Origin: Lignipirellula cremea
GTDB lineage: Bacteria; Planctomycetota; Planctomycetia; Pirellulales; Pirellulaceae
Direction: 5' to 3'
Assembly (NCBI RefSeq): GCF_007751035.1
Contig: NZ_CP036433.1
Coordinates: 5,127,001-5,191,000, forward strand
DNA: 64,000 nucleotides
In this document: positions 17,951 through 27,583 of the stretch, piece after piece
How positions within the stretch are numbered: the first letter of the stretch is position 1
Layout of the letters: each line of letters begins with the position of its first letter
Position numbers and translations under genes: made by a program
Notes under the pieces: generated by a model
Told to the model about the DNA's origin: nothing
What the model saw: only the letters and a program-made list of their open reading frames with translations
Database searches by the model: none

Positions 17951-19657
17951 TCAAGGAGCTTTTTTTCCGGCGGCCTGCGGTTGCTTTTTCCGGGGCGGTG
18001 CGGCGGCCGTTTTCGCGGCCAGTCGATGGATTTCTTCGGTCTGGCGATTCCAGAGGGCTTCCATCTCGGCGACGCGGGACGGCTGCGCGTCGGCCAGGTT
18101 GTTGGACTCGGCGCGGTCGGTGCGCAGGTCGTACAGCTCCCAGGGATCGCCCTTGGCGGCGACCAGCTTCCAGTCGCCTACGCGGATAGCCCGATGACCT
18201 TCATGGAGCCACCAGATCGATTCGCGGTCGATGACGACGTCCTTTGCAAACGCCGGGAGCAGACTATGGCCCGGCGCGGGCGGGATCGGCTCGCCCTTGT
18301 AATCTGTCGGCTTCTCAATTCCCAGGGCATCGAAAATCGTCGGCGCGATATCCGTCACATGCCCTGGCGTGTGCCGGCGTTCCCCGCGGGCGGCAATGCC
18401 GGCTGGCCAGTGCACCAGCAATGGGGTGCTGATGCCGCCTTCGTGCACCCAGGTTTTGTGGCGGCGGAACGGGGTGTTGGCCGCGCTGGAAAAACCCGGG
18501 CCCAGGCACAGGTACGTGGCCGCACTGCCGGGCTCTGCTTGCGGATCATGCCCGCCGTTGCGGACCATAATTTCGGCGCTGGCCCCGTTGTCGGAGGCGA
18601 AGAAAATCAGCGTGTTGTCGTACGCTCCCATTACCTTGAGCTGCTCGAAAAGGCGGCCGATCTCGCGGTCCATTCGATCGACCATGGCGGCATGGATGGC
18701 CATTTTGGTCGCCTGGAACGCACGCTGTTCGTCAGTGAGTTCGTCCCACGGCAAGGGGCGATTGACCTCGCCTGGTCCCAGTTTAGCGATCGCGTCGGGA
18801 AAGGCGTAAGGCGGCCCCACCGTGGGTTCCAGCGGAGAGAGCGTGGTCTTTAGCAGCCCCGATTTCTGCTGTCGGGCGAAGCGACGTGCACGCGTCGCCT
18901 CCCAGCCGTCCAGGTAGGCGTCGCGGTAACGGGCGATATCTTCCGGCAACGCATGCAGCGGGAAGTGCGGCGCGATGAAAGCTACGTAATGAAAGAACGG
19001 CCGATCGGCGTACTTCTGGGCGTGTTCCTGCAGGCAATCCACCGCATGATCGACTGTGGCGATCGTGGTGTAATACGGTTCGTCGGCCGTTTCTTTGATC
19101 GGGACGTCGTCAATCCAGTTCCCCTTGGCGGAGAAATAGTTTCCCTGGTTGTTCACGTTGAGCGACCGATCAAAGCCCGCGTCCAGCACCTTGCCGTCCA
19201 GATGCCATTTGCCGCTATGGTACGAGCGATAGCCATGCGGCCGTAAAAAGTCCGGCAGCAACCGAGCCCACGACTGCCGCACTCCCGAACCGCCGCCCCG
19301 CAGATCGGGCAGCGCATCGCGATGCACCTGCTGTGCGTAATACCCGGTCATCAAAGCGGCCCGGGTGGGCCAGCAACGGGCCGTATTATAGAACTGCACA
19401 AACTGCAGGCCCCCGCTCGCCAGACGATCCAGATTCGGCGTAGCAATCTCCCCGCCATAACAGCCCAGATCTGAGTACCCCAGGTCATCCGCCAGAATGA
19501 ACACGATGTTTGGCCGGGCAGGTTTTTCTGCTGCGGACGCGATGTTTCCCGCGCCGATCGACTGTATCACGGCGAACGCGACCAGCAGGAGGGTCGCGAT
19601 TCCGCCGGGCAACGGGGCGATTGAATTGGGCTGGCGTGCAAGAGACGCGGCTAACAT
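17951..19657 (-). CDS. Secreted sulfatase (formylglycine type, arylsulfatase-like)
   Basis: 568 residues from the ATG at 19657, which has AAGGA about 8 bp upstream; an upstream in-frame start at 19729 lacks one. A signal segment precedes PNIVFILADDLGYSDLG (metal-binding Asp pair). The sulfatase signature NTARCWPTRAAL places the Cys converted to formylglycine at residue 95. SGKWHLD, the HFPLH metal/substrate region and FASDNGAS near the C-terminus complete the active site. The tail is Lys/Pro/Ala-rich. A maturase (FGE or anSME) is not in the window. Context with the acetylesterase and sugar-modifying genes suggests glycan desulfation. Its leader DNA is repeated near 32.2 kb. Confidence 0.94.
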   Translation of the reverse strand: MLAASLARQPNSIAPLPGGIATLLLVAFAVIQSIGAGNIASAAEKPARPNIVFILADDLGYSDLGCYGGEIATPNLDRLASGGLQFVQFYNTARCWPTRAALMTGYYAQQVHRDALPDLRGGGSGVRQSWARLLPDFLRPHGYRSYHSGKWHLDGKVLDAGFDRSLNVNNQGNYFSAKGNWIDDVPIKETADEPYYTTIATVDHAVDCLQEHAQKYADRPFFHYVAFIAPHFPLHALPEDIARYRDAYLDGWEATRARRFARQQKSGLLKTTLSPLEPTVGPPYAFPDAIAKLGPGEVNRPLPWDELTDEQRAFQATKMAIHAAMVDRMDREIGRLFEQLKVMGAYDNTLIFFASDNGASAEIMVRNGGHDPQAEPGSAATYLCLGPGFSSAANTPFRRHKTWVHEGGISTPLLVHWPAGIAARGERRHTPGHVTDIAPTIFDALGIEKPTDYKGEPIPPAPGHSLLPAFAKDVVIDRESIWWLHEGHRAIRVGDWKLVAAKGDPWELYDLRTDRAESNNLADAQPSRVAEMEALWNRQTEEIHRLAAKTAAAPPRKKQPQAAGKKAP

Positions 19658-19681
19658 GAGCAATTCCTTGGGGGCGAACCT
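19593..19681. repeat. Dispersed 88-bp repeat, copy A (sulfatase leader)
   Basis: This stretch covers the ribosome site, start codon and first ~20 codons of the sulfatase. It is mirrored at 32179-32266 in the same orientation with about 85% identity by eye, including identical blocks GGCAACGGGGCGAT and CAATTCCTTGGG. See the matching entry. Confidence 0.75.
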
Positions 19682-20179
19682 TGGGCGAGAGAGTCTTCCC
19701 AGTATCGGGTCGAGATGTGGGCCGGTCAACTTTGCGGAAGAGAGCGAGGGGAAGCATCAGGGGGCGGTCTGGCATTGGAAGCAGGCGGATTGCGGCTCTT
19801 GCACGATGCCGGGCTCGAAGAAGCGGGCGCCCTTGTTCGATGAGAAGGGAGAATGGATTCGCGGGAAGGAGAGCAAGGAAGCCGCCAGTGGCAGGTGGCG
19901 CGGGTTTGTTCGGACTGCATCCAGGACTGCGAGCAGGGATTGGCGAAGGGCGAGGGCAGCAAAAGCCGTCGCGATAATATGGTGCGTTGGCGGAACGACC
20001 TATCCGTCTTTGCGGCAGGGGCAAACGGTCCTCCGTTCTGAAAGGGAAGCCGTTCGAGCCGTTGCATGTTTTAAAAAGCAGGATCCAAACGCCGTTCGGC
20101 GTCGACCACGTGAGCGATCTAACGAGGCGACACCGCGAAGGACAACCAAGGCGGGATGTTTATCTGACCCAGGACGATT
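19658..20179. other. 522-bp intergenic region between sulfatase and Gfo/Idh genes
   Basis: No convincing gene. Reading frames on both strands here are low in complexity (Arg/Pro/Ser-rich) and unlike any family. The first 24 bp belong to the dispersed repeat. The sulfatase promoter should lie here; no clear -35/-10 pair was found by eye. Confidence 0.6.
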
Positions 20180-21259
20180 CTATAAGGGAAACCTTACAGG
20201 CCGGCCGAGTTCGTTGGAGCGGTAAATGGCGGTGAACATTTCGACAACGATGCGGCCTTCCTCGCCAGTTACCAGCGGGGAGCGGTCCTCCAGAATGGAG
20301 CGCAGGAAGTCTTGGATTTGCAAGGCGTGATAGTGCGTGGCGACGTCGATTGTTTGGAAGCTCTGACGGTCGGCAGCTTCGAACTCGCCCAGTTGGTGCT
20401 CTTCGCCGGGAATGGTCCAAACGTCATTCAGCGGTGGTTCGGTGACGCCGCTCATGCCGGCCACAAAGGTGGCGCCGGTGTCTGTCTGCACGCCGACCGA
20501 GGCTCCGTTGGCTCCGTGAATATGAATCTTCGTGTAGATCCCTGGCTTTTGCGAAAGACTGGCCACAACATTGCCCAGCGCGCCCGATTTGAAGCGAATC
20601 ATCGCCAGCGCCGTGTCTTCGACTTCCATGTAAGGATGATTCAGATTCGACCAGTAGCCGGACACCTCATCAATCTCGCCCATGAACCATTGCAGCATGT
20701 CGAGCATATGGGGCGATTGGTTCACCAGCACGCCGCCGCCTTCGGTTTCCCATTTGCCGCGCCAAGGATCGGATTGGTAGTAGGCCTGGTCGCGCCAACT
20801 AAACATGGAAAACGCGCCCAGGATTGGCTTGCCGATTTTCCCGGCATCGATCGCGGCCTTCATCCGTTGAACAGGCTCAAACAACCGCCTTTGGCTGACG
20901 ATTCCCAGTTTGATTTGGCCTTTATCGGCCGCTTCGAGCATGGCGTCACAACTCTTGAGCGACGACGCCATCGGCTTTTCGATCAACACGTGAACGCCGG
21001 CCTGCGCCGCCTGCAGGCAGGGTTCTTCGTGGAGCGGATGCGGCGTGCAGATGGTCACTGCCTCAACGTCGGCTCGGCTTAGCATTTCCGCCACGGAGTC
21101 AAACGCCTGGACGCGGTACTGTTCCGCGAAGGATTGCGCTCGGGAAAGCTGCGCGTCGCACACCGCGACGAATTCGGATTCGGCGAGCGTGCTGAGCGCT
21201 TGCGCATGCGTCTGACCGATTTTCCCGCAGCCGATGATCGCGGTTTTGATTCGTCTCAT
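20180..21259 (-). CDS. Gfo/Idh/MocA-family NAD(P)-dependent oxidoreductase
   Basis: 359 residues. The N-terminal Rossmann fold has AIIGCGKIGQTHAQAL, and the family's catalytic EKPMASSLKSCDAML follows near residue 94. The C-terminal alpha/beta part contains NQSPHMLDMLQWFMGEIDEV, which carries the usual His. Such enzymes oxidise or epimerise sugars and cyclitols. No signal peptide, so cytosolic. It lies 66 bp downstream of an epimerase-like gene on the same strand, a frequent pairing in sugar catabolism. The exact substrate cannot be deduced. Confidence 0.93.
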   Translation of the reverse strand: MRRIKTAIIGCGKIGQTHAQALSTLAESEFVAVCDAQLSRAQSFAEQYRVQAFDSVAEMLSRADVEAVTICTPHPLHEEPCLQAAQAGVHVLIEKPMASSLKSCDAMLEAADKGQIKLGIVSQRRLFEPVQRMKAAIDAGKIGKPILGAFSMFSWRDQAYYQSDPWRGKWETEGGGVLVNQSPHMLDMLQWFMGEIDEVSGYWSNLNHPYMEVEDTALAMIRFKSGALGNVVASLSQKPGIYTKIHIHGANGASVGVQTDTGATFVAGMSGVTEPPLNDVWTIPGEEHQLGEFEAADRQSFQTIDVATHYHALQIQDFLRSILEDRSPLVTGEEGRIVVEMFTAIYRSNELGRPVRFPL

Positions 21260-21325
21260 GATCGCTCTTGTGGTTCGACTCGCGGGATCAAAGCAAGGGC
21301 GCCCAGGCGCCGATGGAACGCCGAA

Positions 21326-22225
21326 CTAGGGGGCAAAATGTTTGGCTACCATTCTGCGAAGGAACGCCAGGGACTGCGCCATTTCGTCCAGGCCGTTCAT
21401 GCCGTCTTCGATGCTGATCCAGCCCTGATAGTTATGACCCGCCAGGATGCTGAAGATTGCATCGTAATCGTTCAATCCCTGCCCCGTGACGCCATGGCGC
21501 AGGTCGGGCGAGTAGCCCAGCGTGCCGTCGCTCTGTCGCAATTCTTCCAGCGTCGTTCCTTCCGCCAGATAGCGGTCGCTGGCGTGCATGCTGACGACAC
21601 GATCGGCCACATGCCGCAATAAATCCAGCGGGTCGTCGCCAGCCACGATGGCGTTCGAGGGATCGTACTGGACGCCGAAGAACTCTCGCTCGGGAATCGC
21701 CGCCAACAACTCAAGGAACACCTCCTGTTTCTGGGCGAACTCCGGGTGCTTCCAGAAGCCATCCTTGTAGTGGTTCTCTAATCCGAGAATCACGCCATGT
21801 TCGCGAGCCACTGGCAATACCTGCTCGATACACTGGGCGACCCAGGCGATTCCCTGCTCGCGATGGACGTCAGGATAGCGTTGGCCGCTCAGCACGCGGC
21901 AGACGGCCCCTCGTCCGCCCAAATGATGGGTGACGCGGATCATGGCAACCTCCCGCTCGATCGCTCGTTTTCGCGCGTCTGCATCGGGGTTGGTGAAGTC
22001 GGGCGAGCAGCATAGCATCGGCATCAGGAAGCCGGCCGCAGATATCGCCTCGCCCACCTGGTCAAGATAGTCGGCCTCCAGGCTGGTGAAAAAGCCGTCG
22101 TACATCTCCAGCCCATCGGCGTCCAGCGGCCTTGCCATTTCGATCCAGTCAAAAACCGACATGGATCGCTCGCCAGCGATTTGTTCAAGATAGCACTTGG
22201 GGAATGCGGAGATTCTTGGTCGCAT
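21326..22225 (-). CDS. Sugar phosphate isomerase/epimerase (xylose isomerase-like TIM barrel)
   Basis: 299 residues. The ATG at 22225 is chosen because AAGGA lies about 7 bp upstream and family similarity begins there (MRPRISAFPKCYLEQI); the open frame further upstream is Arg/Ser-rich and unconserved. Metal-ligand type residues of the AP-endonuclease-2 fold are visible in LGLENHYKDGFW, GVQYDPSNAIV, VVSMHASDRY and WISIEDGMNG. It is followed by a Gfo/Idh/MocA gene, so a joint role in isomerising and oxidising a sugar released from polysaccharide is likely (inference). Confidence 0.9.
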   Translation of the reverse strand: MRPRISAFPKCYLEQIAGERSMSVFDWIEMARPLDADGLEMYDGFFTSLEADYLDQVGEAISAAGFLMPMLCCSPDFTNPDADARKRAIEREVAMIRVTHHLGGRGAVCRVLSGQRYPDVHREQGIAWVAQCIEQVLPVAREHGVILGLENHYKDGFWKHPEFAQKQEVFLELLAAIPEREFFGVQYDPSNAIVAGDDPLDLLRHVADRVVSMHASDRYLAEGTTLEELRQSDGTLGYSPDLRHGVTGQGLNDYDAIFSILAGHNYQGWISIEDGMNGLDEMAQSLAFLRRMVAKHFAP

Positions 22226-22636
22226 GGCGTTTCCTTGATTCTGATGGGGGCGGCCGAAAGCGATCGTCTCCACGCGCTCTCCCGCCTGACGGCGTCTTGC
22301 CCTGGATTCCGTCCTTGGCACGCAAGATACGGTTCGATCCGAGAAAGCCGCCCTTGCCGGAATCGGCCGTCGGTTTCTTCTCGGTTGGGGAGCGAAAAGA
22401 AACGGACTGCAGCTGGCGAAGCGAATTGTACTTTGGCGAGCCCCGCCGCTGCAATTCAGGATGAAGCAGATCGTCGCTGGAGTCGCCCTACGCGATGGGA
22501 TTGTCCATATGGTAGCATAAGGCGACTTTGTCAAACGATACACGGCTTCCCACTTCGACCGGCCCTTGACGGAGTTCCTCCGAGGAAAGCCGACCACTCG
22601 ATCAGGGACACGTAAGGCAAACCAACCGAAAGATTC
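22226..22636. other. 411-bp divergent intergenic region
   Basis: Separates the minus-strand epimerase/Gfo unit from the plus-strand serine hydrolase. It should hold both promoters. No gene, repeat or strong hairpin was recognised. Confidence 0.6.
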
Positions 22637-23728
22637 ATGATGCAAAAGTTTGTTTTGGCGATTGTTATCGCCGTTGCGGCCTTTGTTGGTCCCGCTGCTA
22701 TTTTGGCGCAAAGCGACAACTTGCCACGCAGCACGCCTGAGGCTCAGGGAGTTTCTTCAGCGGCGATTCGCGAGTTCGTTGAAACGGCCAATCAGGAAGT
22801 GAATACGATGCATAGTTTTATGCTCGTACGACACGGGCATGTGGTTGCGGAAGCCTGGTGGGAGCCGGAGTCGGCCGAGAAGCAGCATGTGCTCTGGTCT
22901 CTGAGCAAGAGCTTTACCTCGACCGCCGTGGGACTGGCCGTGGCCGAAGGGAAACTGAGCGTTGATGATCAGGTGCTCAAGTTCTTCCCCGACGACGCAC
23001 CGCCGGAGCCTTCCGCCAACCTGAAGGCGATGCGGATTCGCGACTTGTTGACAATGAACACAGGCCATCAGGACGAAGTCAACTTGAGAGAAGCGGACCA
23101 CTGGGTCAAGGCGTTTCTGGCGCATCCTGTTCCGCACAAACCGGGCACGCACTTCCGCTACAACACGCCCGCAACTTACATGCTGTCGGCGATCGTGCAA
23201 AAAGTAACGGGGCAGACCGTGCTGGAATACTTGACGCCGCGACTGTTTGAACCGTTGGGGATCGAGGATCCGAAGTGGGACGCCAGCCCGCAGGGCGTCT
23301 CGATTGGCGGTTACGGTTTGTTCCTTCGCACCGAGGACATCGCCAAATTTGGCCAGTTGTACCTGCAGAAAGGCAAGTGGAATGGGAAGCGGCTGTTGCC
23401 GTCGGATTGGGTCGAGCAAGCGACATCCAAACAGGTTTCCAACGGTAGTGATCCGAGTCGCGACTGGGATCAGGGCTACGGATTTCAGTTCTGGCGTTGT
23501 CGCCATGGAGCCTATCGCGGCGACGGCAAAGATGGACAGTTCTGCCTGGTGCTTCCCGAGCAAGACGCCGTCATCGCGATTACTGCGAACACGCGCGACA
23601 TGCAAGCCGAACTGAACGTTGTCTGGGACAAGTTGCTCCCTGCCTTTGGCGATAAACCGTTGGCAGAGAATCCAGACGAACAAGTAAAGCTGAAGGCGAC
23701 GATCGCAAAGCTCAAAGCTTCCCGATAA
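22637..23728 (+). CDS. Secreted serine hydrolase (class C beta-lactamase/EstB-like)
   Basis: 363 residues with a signal peptide (MMQKFVLAIVIAVAAFVGPAAILAQ). The SxxK nucleophile motif is Ser88-Leu-Ser-Lys91 within LWSLSKSFTS. The YxN-like element is RYNTPATYMLSAIV, and the third element is replaced by HGAYRGDGKDGQF instead of KTG. DLLTMNTGH is the conserved region after the first helix pair. Such proteins are esterases, D-amino-acid peptidases or amidases more often than true beta-lactamases. It is convergent with the DUF1552 gene at 23790, 61 bp away. Confidence 0.9.
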   Translation: MMQKFVLAIVIAVAAFVGPAAILAQSDNLPRSTPEAQGVSSAAIREFVETANQEVNTMHSFMLVRHGHVVAEAWWEPESAEKQHVLWSLSKSFTSTAVGLAVAEGKLSVDDQVLKFFPDDAPPEPSANLKAMRIRDLLTMNTGHQDEVNLREADHWVKAFLAHPVPHKPGTHFRYNTPATYMLSAIVQKVTGQTVLEYLTPRLFEPLGIEDPKWDASPQGVSIGGYGLFLRTEDIAKFGQLYLQKGKWNGKRLLPSDWVEQATSKQVSNGSDPSRDWDQGYGFQFWRCRHGAYRGDGKDGQFCLVLPEQDAVIAITANTRDMQAELNVVWDKLLPAFGDKPLAENPDEQVKLKATIAKLKASR

Positions 23729-23789
23729 GTCTGTTACAGGGAGGGAAGTCCAAGCGGCTGGCCTCGACTTGCGAGTGTTTCAGCCGTGT

Positions 23790-25055
23790 TCAGGCAGTCT
23801 CGAGTCCGGTGAGTGTTCCGGTCGCGTTGGAGAAGCCGCCCGTTTCGATACCCAAACGCTGGAGCATGCTCACATACAGGTTGCACAACGGCGGTGGCGC
23901 GTCGGGATCAAATGCCAGGTGCTGGCCGTGTCGGAATCCACCGCCGGCCAACAGCACCGGCAGGTTCTTGACCGAGTGGCTGCTGGCGTCGCCGAGATTG
24001 CTGCCGAGAAAGATCGTGGTCCGTTCGAGCAAGTTAGAGTCGTCTTCCTGCGACTGTTTGAACTTCGCCAGCAGGTCGCGGATCGTCTTCATTGTTTCGA
24101 CTTCGACGATCTGCAGTTGCTCCAGCTTCTTGGGGTCTTTGCCGTGATGCGACAGGTCGTGATGGCCCAGCGACACGCCGGAAATCGGCGGCGCCTTGGT
24201 GGATCCCTGCAGCATGATCGTGACGAGTCGTGTTGAATCCGTTTGCAGGGCGAGATGCGTCAGATCGAACAGCAACTTCGTGCGGCCGATGAGATCCGAG
24301 GCGTTCGCAATATCAAGGGGCGGGGCGGCGTCCACGGCGGGCTTGGGCCTTTTGCACCACAGCTCCTCGTTGTGCAGACTGCGCTCCAGGTCACGGACGC
24401 TTGTCATGTACTCGTCGAGCTTTTCGCGATCATTGACGCCAAGAAAGCTGCGTAGATCGGCGGCCTGGCCGCGAACGTCGTCCAGAATACTGCGGCCTTC
24501 TTCCAGACGCTTCAGCTGCGTGTGGACTTCGTCGTCGGCGCCCTTGAGGAACAGGCGGGCAAACACACGTGCAGGCGAATTGTCCGCGGGGATCTGCGCG
24601 CCGGTTCGCGTCCACGCCAGTCCCAGTCCTTCACTTGATAACGTCAGCGTGGGAAATCGCGTTTGCTCGCCGATCTGCTCGGCCGCAAACTGATCGAGCG
24701 AAATCGAATTGCGGAATCCGGGGCGGCCTGCGCCTTCGGCTCCCGTTAGAAAACTGGCGGTCGCCTGATGAGCGAAGCCGGGACTGTTCCCCGTGTGCAT
24801 CAAACCGGAAATGACGGTGAAGTCATTTCGGAAATCGTTGAGCAACTCCAGGTGGGTCGTTGGTTCATAATTCCGGCCCGCCTGTTCCGGAATGAAGTTA
24901 GGCGGGTAAAAACCGAGCGGCGCGCAGATGCAGACCATGCGACGTTTCTCCCGATCCGCACTCGCTGAGGCTCGCGCCGGCGTAAAGGCGTCGAGGGCAG
25001 GCAGCGCCAAGGAGACGCCAGCGGCGCGCAGGAATTGTCGGCGGGAAAATCTCAT
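23790..25055 (-). CDS. DUF1552 (HxxSHH family) protein, Tat-exported
   Basis: 421 residues. AGAGGA lies 6 bp before the ATG, and a Tat signal (MRFSRRQFLRAAGVSLALPAL) opens the chain. The family motif is intact here: GHHDLSHHGKDPKKL (HxxSHH). The conserved helix DREKLDEYMTSVRDLERSL and the C-terminal block SHSVKNLPVLLAGGGFRHGQ followed by PPLCNLYVSMLQRLGIETGGF are clear. It is 98 bp downstream of its cytochrome-like partner on the same strand. This is the most canonical of the four copies. Function unknown. Confidence 0.94.
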   Translation of the reverse strand: MRFSRRQFLRAAGVSLALPALDAFTPARASASADREKRRMVCICAPLGFYPPNFIPEQAGRNYEPTTHLELLNDFRNDFTVISGLMHTGNSPGFAHQATASFLTGAEGAGRPGFRNSISLDQFAAEQIGEQTRFPTLTLSSEGLGLAWTRTGAQIPADNSPARVFARLFLKGADDEVHTQLKRLEEGRSILDDVRGQAADLRSFLGVNDREKLDEYMTSVRDLERSLHNEELWCKRPKPAVDAAPPLDIANASDLIGRTKLLFDLTHLALQTDSTRLVTIMLQGSTKAPPISGVSLGHHDLSHHGKDPKKLEQLQIVEVETMKTIRDLLAKFKQSQEDDSNLLERTTIFLGSNLGDASSHSVKNLPVLLAGGGFRHGQHLAFDPDAPPPLCNLYVSMLQRLGIETGGFSNATGTLTGLETA

Positions 25056-25153
25056 GCGATGTCCTCTTGGGGGCCGGCGGCGCTTGCCGCGGCTTGGTTT
25101 GATCGCGTTGGTGCGGCGGAGGTCCGACGGCCGTTTGTGCGGCTAGCTTGCGC

Positions 25154-27583
25154 TTACTTGCTCTGAAACACGTCGCTTTGAACAATTTCATGGATCAACG
25201 AACGAAAGCCGTAGTTCTTGTCTCGCACACGATCTACGATCGCATCAAGCTCCGCCCGGTCGGACGTCGTTGAGACCGAACCGGTGGCGTAAGTCAAAAG
25301 TTTTTCCGCCAGAGCCCGGGCCAGTTGATCCTTGTCTTCGAGCAGCAACTGCTTGAACTCGTCGATGTCTTTGAATTTTCTGCCGTCTGCGAGCACATCG
25401 GCGGCGTCCACGGCCGGGCCGTGCAGGTATCGTTGCCGGCGACCGTCGATGATCACCCGATCGCCTTGGCCGATGCTGCGATAGCGATCGCGCCAGCCGC
25501 CGATCACGTCGAAGTTTTCCAGGGCGAAACCCGGGGGATCGATTTTGACGTGGCAACTGGCGCAGGCGGCGATGTCGCGATGCTTGGAAAGTTGTTCACG
25601 AATTGTGACGGCGCCGCGAATGTCAGGTTCGATGGCTTCCACATCAACATTCGGCTTTGGCGGCGGCTCGCCCAGGATCCGATCCAGCACCCAGGCTCCG
25701 CGAAGAATTGGCGAGGTGGTCGTGCCGTTTGCGGTCAATTTCAAGACACTCGCCATCGTCAACACTCCACCGCGATGACTGCCGGGCGGGAGCAATACTT
25801 TGTGGAACTCCATCCCTTCCATGTCCGGGACGCCGTAGTGCTCGGCCAGCCGGCCATTAAGCATCGCAAAATCCGATGCGACGAAGTTCGTCAGGCTCAG
25901 GTCGTGTTTTAGAATTTCGTCAAAGAACAGCAGCGTCTCTTTGACGCTCGACACCTTGAGGATGTCATCGTATTCAGGGTACAGCATCCGATCGGGCGTC
26001 GTCGCGTCGATCGCGCGCAAGCCGAGCCATTGACCAGCGAAGTTTTCCGTGAAGGCTGCGGCTTTCGGATCGTGCAGCATTCGCTCGACCTGCTGGCGGA
26101 GCGTCGTGGGCTGATTCAGCAGTCCCTGCTCAGCGAGATCCCTAAGCTCTTCATCGGGCAGCGAACTCCACAGGAAATACGACAGCCGCGAGGCGAGGGC
26201 AAAGTCGTCGAGCTTTCCCGGTCTCTCTCGCAAAAACAGGAAGTGCGGCGACACCATCACGGCGCGTAAACCGACTCGCATTGCTTCCTCGAAAGACGCA
26301 TTCTCGTCCAGTTTTGTCTGCACCCGAGCCAGGAACGGCCTGATGTCGGAATCGGTCACGTTGCGGCGAAACGCCCTGCGCGTGAAGTCTCGCAGAATTC
26401 GCTCGGCATCGATGAGCGGCTGTTGGGAAACGACTTCGCGTCGGCCCGAACGGTCGCCGGTGTGTTCTTGTGGCATATCGCCGAACAGCAGTCGATGACT
26501 CCTGGGCGGCCACGCATCGAGAAGCGGTCCTTCGATATCGACCCATTGCACGACAAGTCCGGGTCCCTGGTAGTTCTCCGCGCCGACCTTCTCCACAGCG
26601 GGAGGAGTCGCGCCGAGGTCGTCGGCGATGATGCGAATGGTATGATTCGGCTCCATCGACCATTCGAACTCGACGACGGTCGGCTTGTCGGCGGGGACGT
26701 CAAAGTAACCGACCAAATCCTGCTGGGCCGCCGCATTCATCGGACCCGCCATAATATGAAACGTGACGGGCTTCTGTGTCTGAAAACCATAGCCGGAAAT
26801 GCGAAAACGATATTTGCCCCGCACGCGGCTATGAAACTGCCAAAGCGTGACCTGTATATTCGCCGAGACCCACGAACTGAAGATTGCCACGCCATCGTCG
26901 AGGTGGCGATACACGCTGCCGGTCGCCTTGACCGCTTTTTCGTTCTTGATGTCGAAGCGCTTCTTGACGACATCGGGCTTTGGCCCCGAAGCGATTGCGG
27001 CGTTGATGGCCCGCTCCGCCGAGTCCAGATAACTCTTCATCAGGTACGACGATATGTGCATCGATTCCGCGCTGTTGTCGAATCCGGTAATCGAAGTGTC
27101 GGCCGGCAGCAGGTCTTTCAGCTCCACGTCAACCGCCAGCAAGTCGCGAACGGTGTTGACATACTCGGCCCGATTCAACCGTCGCAGAACCGTACGTCCT
27201 TGAGCGGCGATTACGGCCGATTCCGCCGCAGCAACCCGACTGTTGATCGCTTCCACGACCGACGCAATCTCGTCTGCTGTTGGTTGCGGTTTTTCCTTCG
27301 GCGGCATGGCGCCGGTGCGGAGTTGTTCCACGATTCGCAACCAGCCCTCCCGATGATTCCGGTCAGCGAAGTCGGACGGCAGGGCGTCGAGCGAGAATTC
27401 GCCTTGGGGTTCCGAGCCGCCGTGGCAACTTCGGCAATACTTTTCGAAGAACGCAGACGCAACCTCGTCGCCCGCCAATGCCGTGGTGCAGCGCGTTGGC
27501 AAAAACAATGCGACGAGCCACAATGTGGCCGAAAGTATTGTTGTGCGGAGGGGATGTGAGGGACGGGTCATCCTGTGAATCAT
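25154..27583 (-). CDS. Planctomycetal cytochrome-like protein (DUF1587/1595/1592/1588/1585)
   Basis: About 809 residues. The start is uncertain: ATG 27583, ATG 27571 and an upstream frame to 27613 are all possible. After a Sec-type signal comes the first heme motif (CRSCHGG, about residues 50-54). In order follow a DUF1587 part (LNRAEYVNTVRDLLAVD), a beta-rich region, a DUF1595 part (FTRRAFRRNVTDSD), a DUF1592 part (LSYFLWSSLPDEEL), a DUF1588 part with GSHRGGVLTMASVL and a second CASCHVKIDPPGFALENFD, and a DUF1585 tail (EIVQSDVFQSK). Two CxxCH motifs suggest two c-type hemes outside the cytoplasm. It is first in a two-gene unit with the DUF1552 gene. Confidence 0.93.
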   Translation of the reverse strand: MIHRMTRPSHPLRTTILSATLWLVALFLPTRCTTALAGDEVASAFFEKYCRSCHGGSEPQGEFSLDALPSDFADRNHREGWLRIVEQLRTGAMPPKEKPQPTADEIASVVEAINSRVAAAESAVIAAQGRTVLRRLNRAEYVNTVRDLLAVDVELKDLLPADTSITGFDNSAESMHISSYLMKSYLDSAERAINAAIASGPKPDVVKKRFDIKNEKAVKATGSVYRHLDDGVAIFSSWVSANIQVTLWQFHSRVRGKYRFRISGYGFQTQKPVTFHIMAGPMNAAAQQDLVGYFDVPADKPTVVEFEWSMEPNHTIRIIADDLGATPPAVEKVGAENYQGPGLVVQWVDIEGPLLDAWPPRSHRLLFGDMPQEHTGDRSGRREVVSQQPLIDAERILRDFTRRAFRRNVTDSDIRPFLARVQTKLDENASFEEAMRVGLRAVMVSPHFLFLRERPGKLDDFALASRLSYFLWSSLPDEELRDLAEQGLLNQPTTLRQQVERMLHDPKAAAFTENFAGQWLGLRAIDATTPDRMLYPEYDDILKVSSVKETLLFFDEILKHDLSLTNFVASDFAMLNGRLAEHYGVPDMEGMEFHKVLLPPGSHRGGVLTMASVLKLTANGTTTSPILRGAWVLDRILGEPPPKPNVDVEAIEPDIRGAVTIREQLSKHRDIAACASCHVKIDPPGFALENFDVIGGWRDRYRSIGQGDRVIIDGRRQRYLHGPAVDAADVLADGRKFKDIDEFKQLLLEDKDQLARALAEKLLTYATGSVSTTSDRAELDAIVDRVRDKNYGFRSLIHEIVQSDVFQSK

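Noticed and set aside
19485-20024. 179-codon minus-strand frame across the sulfatase 5' end
   Set aside because: Overlaps the sulfatase start in another frame and is Arg/Pro-rich without similarity.
22226-22711. N-terminal extension of the epimerase frame to 22711
   Set aside because: The added ~160 residues are Arg/Ser-rich and unlike the TIM-barrel family; a good ribosome site precedes ATG 22225.
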